Source of the DNA: Aureispira sp045105775
GTDB taxonomy: Bacteria; Bacteroidota; Bacteroidia; Chitinophagales; Saprospiraceae
Assembly (NCBI GenBank): GCA_045105775.1
Contig: JBGCDW010000046.1
Coordinates: 1 to 64,000, forward strand
Direction: 5' to 3'
DNA length: 64,000 bases
Shown here: positions 25,848 to 34,190 of the stretch, one piece after another
Layout: each line of letters starts with the position of its first letter
Numbering within the stretch: position 1 is the first letter of the stretch
The notes under the pieces: generated by a model
Told to the model about the DNA's origin: nothing
The model's input: only the letters and a program-made list of their open reading frames with translations
The model's database searches: none
Program-made: the position numbers and the translations under genes

Positions 25848-27674
25848 TTATTGTTGCAATAAAAAAGGTTTTTTGCTTGGGATGAGCAGCACAGGCTTGC
25901 TAGAATCTACGGCAATACGTTGGTTATCTTTAGGTATAATCCCAAATTCAGTTTGGTTGGCAAGGCTGATGCCTTGGGAGTTGGGTTCGTCTCTGATTTG
26001 CTCCTTGATTCGGTACACAGCAATATCTACTTGTTCTTCTTTGCGTACCAATTCAAATTCAAGATATAAATTGTAGTGGCGTTCTACAAAGTTGATGTAC
26101 CAAGGAATAATGGGTGCATTATAACGATGAACAAAATAGATAGTACTATCAATAGGTGCTTGAAGATGAATGTTTTCTATTCCAAAATGCTTCATTTGCT
26201 TATAATGATTGGGCGAGTTGGCAAAATGCCCAAAGTCTAGCATATTAAAATTATCAAACAACGTATCCTCCAAACTTTGGTAAGGAGTCATCACTGGCTG
26301 TAGATAAAAATCACCGCCACCAATGTACAATTGTTTGGGTTGTGCTTGTAAGCTATCTAGTGCGGCCGCCCAGTATTGTTTTTGAGTAGCCGTATGATAA
26401 CTTCTAAACATAGACAATTTGAGGTTGGAGAGTGCCAATAGACCAAGTGCCAATAGAATTTTGATTTTGGTAGAACGTTCTAACTGTGCTCCATTTACAA
26501 ATAAAGTGCCCAAGCCCATTAAATAGAAAGCCAAGGGATAACTCACCCGTTCTGGAAGGTGCTTATACACATACAAAAAGGCTAGAATAGCAATGATTAA
26601 AACCGTTTGTAGAGCCAGTAGGAGATACCAATTTCTAGAACCTTTGGTAAATATGATTAAGAATATTAAGAACAAGAAGCCATAAAACACATAATCACTC
26701 CACACTGTACTAATAAAAAATTGCCAATAACGTTCCTCTATATGGTCATCGGTAAATGGACAATCTTGAAAGGTGTTTTGCAGTGCCTTGAATTGTCGAA
26801 GCCCATAAACGGTAGAATCGGCAAAAAACCACTGCTGAAACAATACCAAGTCCTCGTATTTCCAACCTACTTTGTAAAAATAATCATCGGCTGTAGAGGG
26901 CGACCATTTATATTGCGGTTTTTTATAGTCCAGTATATCGTGTGCAGCTAGGGAGTGTTTGTATGTATTGTAATGTTTCCAAGCAGGATCTTGATTTTGT
27001 AGTCCATAATGCATTTGTTCTACTCCCCAAGCAGCTATCAAAATACCTGTAGCCCAGAGTAGATGTTTGACCACCTGTTTTTTTTCTTCTATAATAGCGT
27101 AGAGCAAGAGCGGTGTTCCTAAGATGACCACCAATAAAAAAGCATCCCAACGCATCATTGCTACCAATAATAAAAGAGCGGTAGCAAGGGCCCACCATTT
27201 TTGTTGGCGTTCATCTCCTGCTTTTTGGATGGCAGTAAAGAGCAAAAAAACAGCCCCTGTACCCAATACAATTGCCGAAGAGGTATATTGGAGTTCTTGC
27301 AAAAGCAGTACTTCTGCTGTGGCAAAAAAAGCAAGGAATACACCCAATCTCAAAAAACTGGGTTGACGTAGTAGTACACTATAAAGAATCGTGGTCATGC
27401 CCAACCAGTGGGCTGCTGTTAGGTACCAGCCATACCAAGGAAAACTAGGAAAGGTACGGTAGGCGGCGGCAAGTGGTGTTCCAATAAAAAGATGTGTCCA
27501 GCGCAAATTGGGAGAAGATTCGGCCAGCAAACTTTTGCCCGCCAAAACCATTTGCATTTCTAAGTCATCTGTAGTGCCAAATCTAGTGTATAGTAGACTT
27601 AGGCAAATACCAAAAAGCAAAGCGTTGAGCAGTGCACTACTCAAAAAAGGTTTTTGTTGTAATTGTGAACGCAT
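25848..27674 (-). CDS. Large polytopic membrane protein with C-terminal soluble domain
   Basis: The start at 27674 (MRSQLQQKPFLSSALLNALLFG) puts the first membrane helix near the N terminus; 27725 would add a non-membrane leader. The 608-residue protein has about ten hydrophobic segments through residue 420, with an interrupting hydrophilic loop (about 230-315). A soluble C-terminal part of about 180 residues follows. The TTDDLEMQMVLAGK loop after helix 1 and the overall plan resemble GT-C-type glycosyltransferases (DD motif in the first loop). That is inference from topology; no firm family match. Confidence 0.6.
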   Translation of the reverse strand: MRSQLQQKPFLSSALLNALLFGICLSLLYTRFGTTDDLEMQMVLAGKSLLAESSPNLRWTHLFIGTPLAAAYRTFPSFPWYGWYLTAAHWLGMTTILYSVLLRQPSFLRLGVFLAFFATAEVLLLQELQYTSSAIVLGTGAVFLLFTAIQKAGDERQQKWWALATALLLLVAMMRWDAFLLVVILGTPLLLYAIIEEKKQVVKHLLWATGILIAAWGVEQMHYGLQNQDPAWKHYNTYKHSLAAHDILDYKKPQYKWSPSTADDYFYKVGWKYEDLVLFQQWFFADSTVYGLRQFKALQNTFQDCPFTDDHIEERYWQFFISTVWSDYVFYGFLFLIFLIIFTKGSRNWYLLLALQTVLIIAILAFLYVYKHLPERVSYPLAFYLMGLGTLFVNGAQLERSTKIKILLALGLLALSNLKLSMFRSYHTATQKQYWAAALDSLQAQPKQLYIGGGDFYLQPVMTPYQSLEDTLFDNFNMLDFGHFANSPNHYKQMKHFGIENIHLQAPIDSTIYFVHRYNAPIIPWYINFVERHYNLYLEFELVRKEEQVDIAVYRIKEQIRDEPNSQGISLANQTEFGIIPKDNQRIAVDSSKPVLLIPSKKPFLLQQ

Positions 27675-27871
27675 AGACCTGTAGGTGCAAGCTGCTGTAG
27701 AGCACTGCAAAAAGTGTGGAGCCAATAAAAATACTGTTTCCTAAAAACACTTCGTACAAGATTTACTGCTATTATTATCTTGTTTAAAAATGCAATTAAG
27801 CTACAGAAAATTGAGTGAAACAAAGATAACAATTAATTTGAATAGCTACAGAACTACTGTAGAAAGGAGCT

Positions 27872-29404
27872 TCAAGAAGATGGGCTTTGTTGACTCGTAT
27901 TGAATTCTAATTCTTTTAATAAGAATTCTCCCATAGATTTGAGCCAAGAGAGTTCAATCGTATTGGCACTAGGATCATCAACCTCTTTTAACCACAATAA
28001 AATTTGCTTTTTTGCTTCTTCTTTATTAAAATTAAAAGTAATTCGTTGACATAGATAACTGTACAAAGATTTGAGTAACTTTATAAAGTTTAAATTTCTA
28101 ATTTTACCTTTGTTGGAGTAAACACTTGATTTGCGTTGAATGAAGCGGCTATGTTTTTCTAAGTAACTAGGAATGTCTTCCAGTTCAATTTTGTCTCTTT
28201 TGAATGCCTCAAAAAGACTTTTAATTTCAAGGGTATTGCGCTGAATGATAAAGTGAATTCTGTGTTCGCGGTCAGGTAGGTCGCGATCAGAAAATGCTTT
28301 AATTACGGCCTCCCAGCGTTTGTGTAAGAAAAAATTATACGCTTTGGAGAGCATGGATACATGTGGTGCGTAGGTTGTTTGAATATAGTCTGTGTAGTCT
28401 GCATCAATGTTTTCTAACAACTCTGTGTCTTCATTGATAAATGCAAGATAGAGCATATTAATAAAGTCTTCAAAATAGATAAAGCCATCATTTTGGACCA
28501 GCCAGTGATTGGTGAATGCTATTTTGTAAACTTGATAGACATCGTGTAAGTCTAAATCTGTTTGACTGGTAGGAATGTAATAATTGGTAATATTAACCAG
28601 ATAATTAAATATAATTTCCTTGTCGTCTTTGAGAATGTTAGAAGAATGGTGATCTAATAAGTCTAGTACTTCTTTTAGATCTTGTTTCTGAAAGGGAGCT
28701 AATGCCAATTGATATACCGTAGCATAAATGCTCAAAATATGCTCATCATTATTATAAGTATATTGGGTCAACTCAGGAAGTGCAGGTAATTCTTCAATTA
28801 AATAATTCTCTTTTGGGAATAAGGTTGCACGATTTACTTTCTCTACCAACAAGCGTAATTTTTCAATCCAATAAAAGGTATCTAAGTTAATTTCACTTTG
28901 ATTGAGATAGAGTAAGGTTTCTTCTTTGTGGGTATTGGTATTGGGATGTAAATATAGACTTCTATAAAAAGAGGCGTATTGACGATATTGTCGTGGAGCT
29001 GGCTTGCTCGTACTGTTAATAGTATTGCGAATACTCTGATGTAATTCTTCAATATAAACAGATTCTTCGCGACGGCACAGTGCTTTTTGAAGTAAAAGCT
29101 CTTGTTCTAATTCTTGTGTCTTAAGTTCGGTGAAAATAAGGTATTGTTTCAAATCATCAATCAATTCGCCATATAGTGGTGTAAGTTTCTTTGAACTGGA
29201 TAATTTAAGAGAACTAGCTAGTTTTTTGGAATCGATTTGCTCTACTTCTTCTATAGAAGTAGCCCTGTCAAGGTATATAAATATCTTCTCGTGACGCTCT
29301 GCTGTTTTGGTGGTTTTACCACATTTTATTCTTTGCTTGAATGTTGATCGATCAGCATGGGAGAGTGCCTTTATCAAATAAAAAGCAACTTTTTTCTTTT
29401 CCAT
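27872..29404 (-). CDS. Large helical cytoplasmic protein, unknown
   Basis: The ATG at 29404 (MEKKKVAFYLIKALSHADRSTFKQRI) was chosen over 29431. The 510-residue protein is hydrophilic and looks all-helical, with repeated Leu/Tyr-rich amphipathic helices like TPR-type solenoids. No signal peptide, membrane segment or catalytic motif is seen. Saprospiraceae commonly carry families of such proteins, but I cannot name this one. It is divergent from the structured-RNA module at 29500. Confidence 0.6.
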   Translation of the reverse strand: MEKKKVAFYLIKALSHADRSTFKQRIKCGKTTKTAERHEKIFIYLDRATSIEEVEQIDSKKLASSLKLSSSKKLTPLYGELIDDLKQYLIFTELKTQELEQELLLQKALCRREESVYIEELHQSIRNTINSTSKPAPRQYRQYASFYRSLYLHPNTNTHKEETLLYLNQSEINLDTFYWIEKLRLLVEKVNRATLFPKENYLIEELPALPELTQYTYNNDEHILSIYATVYQLALAPFQKQDLKEVLDLLDHHSSNILKDDKEIIFNYLVNITNYYIPTSQTDLDLHDVYQVYKIAFTNHWLVQNDGFIYFEDFINMLYLAFINEDTELLENIDADYTDYIQTTYAPHVSMLSKAYNFFLHKRWEAVIKAFSDRDLPDREHRIHFIIQRNTLEIKSLFEAFKRDKIELEDIPSYLEKHSRFIQRKSSVYSNKGKIRNLNFIKLLKSLYSYLCQRITFNFNKEEAKKQILLWLKEVDDPSANTIELSWLKSMGEFLLKELEFNTSQQSPSS

Positions 29405-29548
29405 TTTCGGGGACGTTTTTCTAGAATACAAAATGGGTTTAAAAAATTGATTTACATAAGATTACGGCAAAGTAGAAGCACCCCAATTTTTAGTGAAAAA
29501 AGGGGAAATGGGGCATTTCCTGTCCTAGTGATTAGGCAGAATCTATTT

Positions 29549-29556
29549 TATCTTTG
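29549..29556 (+). promoter_or_regulatory. -7 element of RNA module copy A
   Basis: TATCTTTG fits TAnnTTTG and is followed by the conserved TATCAACAACTAAAACAAAT. The homologous box of copy B is at 30870-30877. The sequence upstream (from about 29502) is also similar between copies. Confidence 0.7.
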
Positions 29557-29710
29557 TATCAACAACTAAAACAAATAAGGGGACTTACTTTACACGGTTG
29601 TTATAAGAACAAGTGTAACTCTATAAGCACAATATTGAAGGGACAGCACATTGTGCTTATAGAATTAAAAATAATAACTAAGAATCTTGTCAAGCTAGAA
29701 GGTTAAATCG
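29557..29710 (+). ncRNA. Structured RNA module, copy A
   Basis: Conserved blocks shared with copy B: TATCAACAACTAAAACAAAT, AAGGGGA.TT.CT, an AAGGGAC loop motif, and AATCTTGT..AGCTAG. The main hairpin is CTATAAGCACAAT (29620-29632) pairing with ATTGTGCTTATAG, with AAGGGAC in the loop. Its stem sequence differs from copy B while loop and flanks are kept. It lies in the leader of the small secreted protein at 29870. No known riboswitch class is recognised. Confidence 0.5.
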
Positions 29711-29869
29711 TCTTTCAAACACCAAAAATACTTATTATTTATTAAAGCTTTTATACTTTCTACAAGACGGCTCACGCAAGCTTGATGCGAGAACTAGAAC
29801 AAACATACGTTATTATTTCCTAAATTCCAAAATTCACATTTTCTTTTTTAATTTCTAAATGAAACTATT

Positions 29870-30211
29870 ATGACGCGTTCTACATCATTTGCTCAGTTTG
29901 TTTTTTGCCTTTTTACATTAATTGCTCTAACCTTTGACGTAGGTGCTTACATTACTCAAGGTATTACTGCTCCTGGTGGCCCTCGTGGTGTAATCCAAGA
30001 ACATACAGGTGGCCCTATTGAAATTACTCAACCCGTTGAAGAACACCTTGATGTCATCGTAGAAGATGAAAACGGAAATATTGTTACTATTATTACTACA
30101 GACGACGCGGTATCTACAATTTCTACTGCTGGTTGGACTGCTGGAGAATATACAGTTAAGACTATTGATGAAAATGCTGTTTATCAAGAAGATGTAATTG
30201 ATGTTGAATAA
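29870..30211 (+). CDS. Small secreted protein, DUF3244-like, paralogue 1
   Basis: The 113-residue protein has a signal peptide (about residues 1-25), then PGGPRGVIQEHTGGP. A C-terminal beta domain reads LDVIVEDENGNIVTIITT, with STAGWTAGEYTVKTI. The NGN...G.Y pattern resembles DUF3244, a small Bacteroidota secreted beta domain. A paralogue follows at 30317 with the same GGPRGVIQE element. The structured leader upstream may control it. Role unknown. Confidence 0.75.
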   Translation: MTRSTSFAQFVFCLFTLIALTFDVGAYITQGITAPGGPRGVIQEHTGGPIEITQPVEEHLDVIVEDENGNIVTIITTDDAVSTISTAGWTAGEYTVKTIDENAVYQEDVIDVE

Positions 30212-30316
30212 ACAGTTTTTCTATTTTGCCGCACCTTAATTTAAATACACGACCAACTTCCCACCCAATGCAAATTGCCTAGCAAACCTTTTTAACGATA
30301 TGTAAACGAATAAGTT

Positions 30317-30694
30317 ATGAACTCTTCTAGAATCACCGACCTATATACTATACTCATCCTAGTGCTTACTTTCTCTCTTTCAAGCAACATTACCCATGCA
30401 AATGATGTAGAACCACTACTAAACCCTTCTGTGGGGATTAAAACAACTCCTACAGATGCAAATGGAGGGCCTAGGGGAGTTATTCAAGAAAGAACTTCAA
30501 TTATTGTTGAGCAACTCACGAATGATAACTTGACCATTACTATTAACGATGCTAATGGCAATCAAGTGCATGAAACTGTTACAACGGCGTTGCGTACTGT
30601 TATTAGTACAGATGGATGGAATGCAGGAAACTATGTAGTCATTACTAAAGATGATTATGGTGACGAACAATACGATTATATTACTATAGACTAG
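30317..30694 (+). CDS. Small secreted protein, DUF3244-like, paralogue 2
   Basis: The 125-residue protein has a signal peptide ending near ITHAN, then NGGPRGVIQERTS. Its C-terminal domain has LTITINDANGNQVHETV and STDGWNAGNYVVITKDD. It lies 105 bp after its paralogue and is probably co-transcribed from the promoter at 29549. The strongly kept GGPRGVIQE segment just after the signal peptide could be a processing or binding motif (inference). The second RNA module follows it. Confidence 0.75.
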   Translation: MNSSRITDLYTILILVLTFSLSSNITHANDVEPLLNPSVGIKTTPTDANGGPRGVIQERTSIIVEQLTNDNLTITINDANGNQVHETVTTALRTVISTDGWNAGNYVVITKDDYGDEQYDYITID

Positions 30695-30846
30695 AAAAAA
30701 GATCACTTTGAAAGTTTTTTAAGAACAATTTTAGAGTTTTTTTTAGGAAAAGCAGGGTACTTTAAATGGCTGTAATTCAAATAATTATATCCATTTTAGC
30801 TTATAAAAAGAGTGCAAAAAAACGGGAAATGAAGTCCCTTTTGTCC

Positions 30847-30877
30847 TTGAGTAAAGAAGTAAAGTGCCCTATATTTG
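30847..30877 (+). promoter_or_regulatory. Promoter of RNA module copy B
   Basis: TTG at 30847-30849, a 20-nt spacer, then TATATTTG at 30870-30877. The sequence upstream (GGGAAATG..., TTTGTCCT) matches that before copy A. Confidence 0.65.
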
Positions 30878-31220
30878 TATCAACAACTAAAACAAATTAA
30901 GGGGATTTGCTAAAAGTTGTAATGAGATCAATCAAGCCTATCCAATATGAACTTAAGGGACGAAGTTCGGATAGCACTAAATCTTGTTGAGCTAGCAGCC
31001 TAGCAACTTAAATTATGTTAATTTGCGGCTGCTAGTATTTTTAGAAAAGAAATGATTATAAAAATATTAGTTAGGTTAGTACACACTGTTTAATTTATAG
31101 TATCACACACACACACAAACACACAGGAGACTAATTTTATTAAAGATAGTACCCTCTATAAAATTCAAATTGTACTTCCCACAATGTGAGCTGCCTTCTT
31201 AGAAAGGCAGCTTTTTTTTT
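30878..31220 (+). ncRNA. Structured RNA, copy B, with own promoter and terminator
   Basis: It begins with TATCAACAACTAAAACAAATT and AAGGGGATTTGCT. A hairpin follows: outer stem CTATCC/GGATAG, inner stem GAACT/AGTTC, loop TTAAGGGACGA (about 30938-30974). Then comes AAATCTTGTTGAGCTAG and a 9-bp hairpin CTAGCAGCC/GGCTGCTAG (about 30991-31034). No open frame of useful size follows before the terminator at 31190-31220, so this copy looks like an independent RNA gene. Confidence 0.5.
31190..31220 (+). terminator. Terminator after RNA copy B
   Basis: GCTGCCTT (31190-31197) pairs with AAGGCAGC (31204-31211), followed by nine T. Confidence 0.85.
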
Positions 31221-31360
31221 GCCCTTATACGACAGTTTTTTGAACACAGTAAAGCATTCATTTTTTTGAATTATAGGCTCTTTCGGATAGGCCACTTAAA
31301 GCACTGTTATGTATTATTAAGACTTGTATACTTTTTTTGCTTGGATTTTGGAGCTAACTT

Positions 31361-32086
31361 TTATAAGAATAATAAAAAGTCACGATGCAATTTCTCGAAC
31401 GCAGCCGTGTATATTTTGGAACTGTTTTTTGGAGAGCGAAGTATAATACTAGATTCTACACATTTGCAGTATTGTTGTTTTAATTCTAATAAAACACGAT
31501 TACTGTTTTTGCCTGCTCTTGGAATTACAGCTACTTTTTGGAGAAGCCACCAATTTTGAGTTTGAGCTATTTTTAAGAAACGATCTGCTTCTAGTTGGGG
31601 AAGTATAAGCGAAAAATTGCCTGAGGGCTTCAGAAGTTGTTGAGCGGCGTTGAGAAGGGTAGAAAAATCTAAACTTATCGTACTACGCGCTTGTCGTCTT
31701 GCTTTGTCTTGAATAAAAGAATGGCTGTTTTGGGGATAGTAAGGAGGGTTGCAAATTATACTATCATAATAGTGGGGGACTTTTTGCTGCAAATAGTCCT
31801 GTAATGCATAGGGAAAGAGTTGAAGGCGATTGGCCCAAGGACTTTGCTCAAAATTATTTTTAGCTTGGTTCTGTGCATCAGGGTCGATCTCTACTGCATC
31901 AATCAATGCTTTGGTATTTCTTTGTGCAGCCATTAGTGCCAGCAAACCTGTTCCTGTACCTATGTCTAAAATAGAAGAAGCCTGAGCAATATTTGCCCAG
32001 GCACCTAATAAAACTCCATCTGTGCCAATTTTCATAGCACATTTATCTTGCGAAAGTTGAAACTGTTTAAATTTAAAAACAGACAC
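31361..32086 (-). CDS. trmN6: tRNA1(Val) A37 N6-methyltransferase
   Basis: The 241-residue protein has an SAM-binding motif LDIGTGTGLLALMAAQR, the YfiC/TrmN6 N-terminal CAMKIGTDGVLLGAW and the catalytic N-methyltransferase motif ICNPPYYP. It methylates adenine 37 next to the anticodon of tRNA-Val. The start at 32086 (MSVFKFKQF) lies 4 bp after the stop of the Leu-Asp-rich YodC-like gene, so the two are co-transcribed. Confidence 0.9.
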   Translation of the reverse strand: MSVFKFKQFQLSQDKCAMKIGTDGVLLGAWANIAQASSILDIGTGTGLLALMAAQRNTKALIDAVEIDPDAQNQAKNNFEQSPWANRLQLFPYALQDYLQQKVPHYYDSIICNPPYYPQNSHSFIQDKARRQARSTISLDFSTLLNAAQQLLKPSGNFSLILPQLEADRFLKIAQTQNWWLLQKVAVIPRAGKNSNRVLLELKQQYCKCVESSIILRSPKNSSKIYTAAFEKLHRDFLLFL

Positions 32087-32090
32087 TAAT

Positions 32091-32810
32091 CTAAAAATCT
32101 AAGTCTAAATCCAAATCATCATCTAAATCTAAGTCCAAACTGTCATTAGTGCCGTCACTTCCGTCATCTAAGTTGATATCGTCGTTTAGTCCCAAATCTA
32201 CATCACCTGCAAACGCTTCTGGTTCTGCTGTTGCATCATCATCGTCTCCTAAATCTAAATCTAGGTCATCGTCTCCAAAATCCAAATCTAGGTCGTCAAA
32301 TTCGCTACTATCGTCCAAATCCAAATCACCTAAGTCCAAATCATCATCTAAGTCCAAATCTAGATCTAAATCGTCATCCAAGTCCAAGTCCAAATCACCC
32401 AAGTCTAAGTCAAGATCCAAGTCGTCACCCAAGTCTAAATCGAGATCCAAGTCCAAATCTAAATCTAAATCATCACCTAAGTCCAAATCTAAGCCATCTA
32501 GATCTAAATCGAGATCATCCAGGTCTAAATCGAGATCATCCAAGTCTAAATCAAGATCACCACCAGCATCACCGTCACCGCCATTAGGGGCATCATAAAT
32601 AAGGACATCCAAATCTTGCTCTTTAAAAAGCGCGTATTTGAGTTGAGTGCCGTCAAACCACATACAGGTAGGATCTCCAAAAGAAAAGCCTTTAGACGTC
32701 ATCCTGCGATCATTCATTAGAAAGGAATTGTTCTCCTCGTCACCAAGTAAGCGCATAACCGTCATTTCTTGGTTTGATTCTTTATGGCGTACCAAATCTC
32801 CAATTTCCAT
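32091..32810 (-). CDS. YodC-like (DUF2158-related) protein with Leu-Asp repeat tail
   Basis: The start at 32810 (MEIGDLVRHKESNQEMTVM) was chosen because it matches the start of the family domain; a longer in-frame ATG at 32885 adds an unrelated hydrophobic stretch. Residues 1-60 resemble the YodC/DUF2158 fold (GDLVRHKES, CMWFDGTQL). From about residue 80 to the end the protein is nearly only Leu, Asp and Gly in LDLDLDD patterns. The tail is extremely acidic with alternating hydrophobic residues. Function unknown; it may bind calcium or form amyloid-like or phase-separating assemblies (inference). Adjacent to a short YodC-like paralogue. Confidence 0.75.
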   Translation of the reverse strand: MEIGDLVRHKESNQEMTVMRLLGDEENNSFLMNDRRMTSKGFSFGDPTCMWFDGTQLKYALFKEQDLDVLIYDAPNGGDGDAGGDLDLDLDDLDLDLDDLDLDLDGLDLDLGDDLDLDLDLDLDLDLGDDLDLDLDLGDLDLDLDDDLDLDLDLDDDLDLGDLDLDDSSEFDDLDLDFGDDDLDLDLGDDDDATAEPEAFAGDVDLGLNDDINLDDGSDGTNDSLDLDLDDDLDLDLDF

Positions 32811-32868
32811 TTGTAAAGGCGTTATAATTTTTGTGAGTAAGAAAGAGATGAATGAGAAGAGAGAAAGA

Positions 32869-33120
32869 CTAGTCGGTTTCTCCAACAGGTACTAGCGACC
32901 CATCTGCATAAACTAAAGTTGCCGCTTTGAACGATTCTTTTTTAACTTTGATATTATCCTCATTAATAACATGTTGCCATTCACAAAAGACATCTCCAGG
33001 ATTAAAACCTTTCATAAGGGCCATTTTTTCGCGTGCCCCTTCATTATCTTGATAAACATAAGTTATAATCATGTCTGGTCCACCAGATTTTAGGCGAACA
33101 ACTTCTCCTTTTTTGGGCAT
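32869..33120 (-). CDS. YodC-family (DUF2158) small protein
   Basis: The 83-residue protein reads KKGEVVRLKSGGPDMIITYVY and FCEWQHV, the pattern of the YodC/DUF2158 family (GDVVxLKSGGPxMTV...C.W). The domain is SH3/chromo-like and of unknown role. It lies 58 bp upstream of the longer YodC-like gene on the same strand, so the pair probably arose by duplication. Confidence 0.8.
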   Translation of the reverse strand: MPKKGEVVRLKSGGPDMIITYVYQDNEGAREKMALMKGFNPGDVFCEWQHVINEDNIKVKKESFKAATLVYADGSLVPVGETD

Positions 33121-33578
33121 AAAGTATCAATTTGTATGGTAAAGCAAAATACTCTAAAATCAATCTGTAAACGATTTTTGAAGCATTGTACAAGATATAA
33201 AATATAGACAATATTTTACATCTTAAGAGCTCTATTTTTGATTAGTTTGTAAAATTAATGTTTTGTAGATTTTTATTTTGGATAGTATACCTGAGATTAT
33301 AAGTGAGAATCTTAAAGAGATTGTAATTTTTGAGCTGAAAATCATTAACTTATAGTATGGAATATTAGAAATGTGATTCAGTGGAGGCTATTCATGTTAT
33401 TGTAATTTTGTAGTATTTATGCCTATTATAGTAGTGTTAAGCACGAATTTCGTTTCGTGATAACCCTTCGTACTAAAATCAGTAATTGTTGTGTTGGTGG
33501 GAGAGCCCGTGACCATTCAGTTGGATATCGTGCAATTGCTTTGCAACTGCATTACTAAACAATTTCGCTATAAACATT
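33121..33578. other. Intergenic region, no gene seen
   Basis: This 458-bp stretch has no coding signal I trust. The right third (about 33430-33560) looks less AT-rich and contains a small hairpin CACGAA/TTCGTG. It could be a decayed element, but nothing identifies it. Confidence 0.5.
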
Positions 33579-34040
33579 TTATTTGCGTAGGAGTATCAGG
33601 GTATTCTGGAAACAATTATTACAATTTACCTTCACATAGAGTTCTTCAGATAAAGTACTTCCAATAATGGTAACATTTTCCCATGTTTGATTGGGAGAAT
33701 TTTCTTCTTTGATCAACATTTGGCCACGAATTGCAAAATCTCTAGATAGGTCTGCTTCCAAACTACGAAAAACAATTTCATTTTCTGTGTATCCCCATGT
33801 ATTGTTAGGAACATCTTGGAAGGTAGCACTGCGATTGACACTTGTAAATTGGATCGTAATAGATTTTAGGGTAGAAGCCAGTGTTCCAGTGTTCCAATTG
33901 CGAACAATCCAGTAGCCCTCTAGTTCATCCATTGATAGAGGTCGTTCATAACTCTCATCTGGCGTACAAGACAATAAGCAAGTAATGCTGAAAAGACATA
34001 ATAAAAATATTCGGCGGTATTGGAATATAATAGTATTCAT
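33579..34040 (-). CDS. Small lipoprotein, lipocalin-like
   Basis: The start at 34040 (MNTIIFQYRRIFLLCLFSI) gives a proper lipoprotein signal with lipobox LLSC; an upstream ATG at 34097 would begin inside the 34062-34110 hairpin. The 153-residue protein has a first mature segment ELEGYWIVRNWNTG like lipocalin-like lipoproteins. Later strands carry a CNNC pair that could form a disulfide. Location: outer or inner membrane lipoprotein. Role unknown. Confidence 0.7.
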   Translation of the reverse strand: MNTIIFQYRRIFLLCLFSITCLLSCTPDESYERPLSMDELEGYWIVRNWNTGTLASTLKSITIQFTSVNRSATFQDVPNNTWGYTENEIVFRSLEADLSRDFAIRGQMLIKEENSPNQTWENVTIIGSTLSEELYVKVNCNNCFQNTLILLRK

Positions 34041-34061
34041 GATAACAGGATTGAAGTTAAA

Positions 34062-34110
34062 TACATAAAGTCTTTTGAGAGAGTAATACTCCCTCAAAAG
34101 ACTTTATGTA
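34062..34110. repeat. Long hairpin in the pckA-lipoprotein gap
   Basis: The sequence 34062-34079 pairs with 34093-34110 perfectly over 18 bp, and the inner bases extend the stem to about 23-25 bp with a 3-nt loop. It lies 22 bp before the lipoprotein start on the - strand, 80 bp after the pckA stop. It may terminate pckA transcription or protect the downstream leader; the T tract is poor. Confidence 0.75.
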
Positions 34111-34190
34111 GTACATATAAATGGGTGCCTTAAATAATCAAGTTCTTATAAATGAGATTATTAAGAAAGAGATAAGATAAGACGAACAGC

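Larger units (their letters stand above)
29405..29869. other. Intergenic region with promoter and structured leader
   Basis: This 465-bp stretch holds the first copy of the duplicated promoter and RNA module (about 29500-29710). The rest of the leader runs to the ATG at 29870. Confidence 0.7.
30695..31360. other. Intergenic region with RNA module copy B and terminator
   Basis: This 666-bp stretch has no protein gene. It holds the second promoter and structured RNA module, a short CA microsatellite at about 31103-31126 and a strong terminator at 31190-31220. Together these could form a free-standing RNA of about 335 nt. Confidence 0.6.

Noticed and set aside
31103..31126. CA-repeat microsatellite as a functional element
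   Set aside because: Short simple repeat in non-coding DNA downstream of RNA copy B; nothing ties it to a function.
32149..32598. + strand frames made of Lys-Ser or Pro-Asn-His repeats
   Set aside because: They are shadows of the Leu-Asp tail encoded on the - strand.
33430..33560. Possible decayed transposase or IS end
   Set aside because: Composition differs slightly from the surroundings, but no inverted ends, target duplication or protein similarity can be shown.
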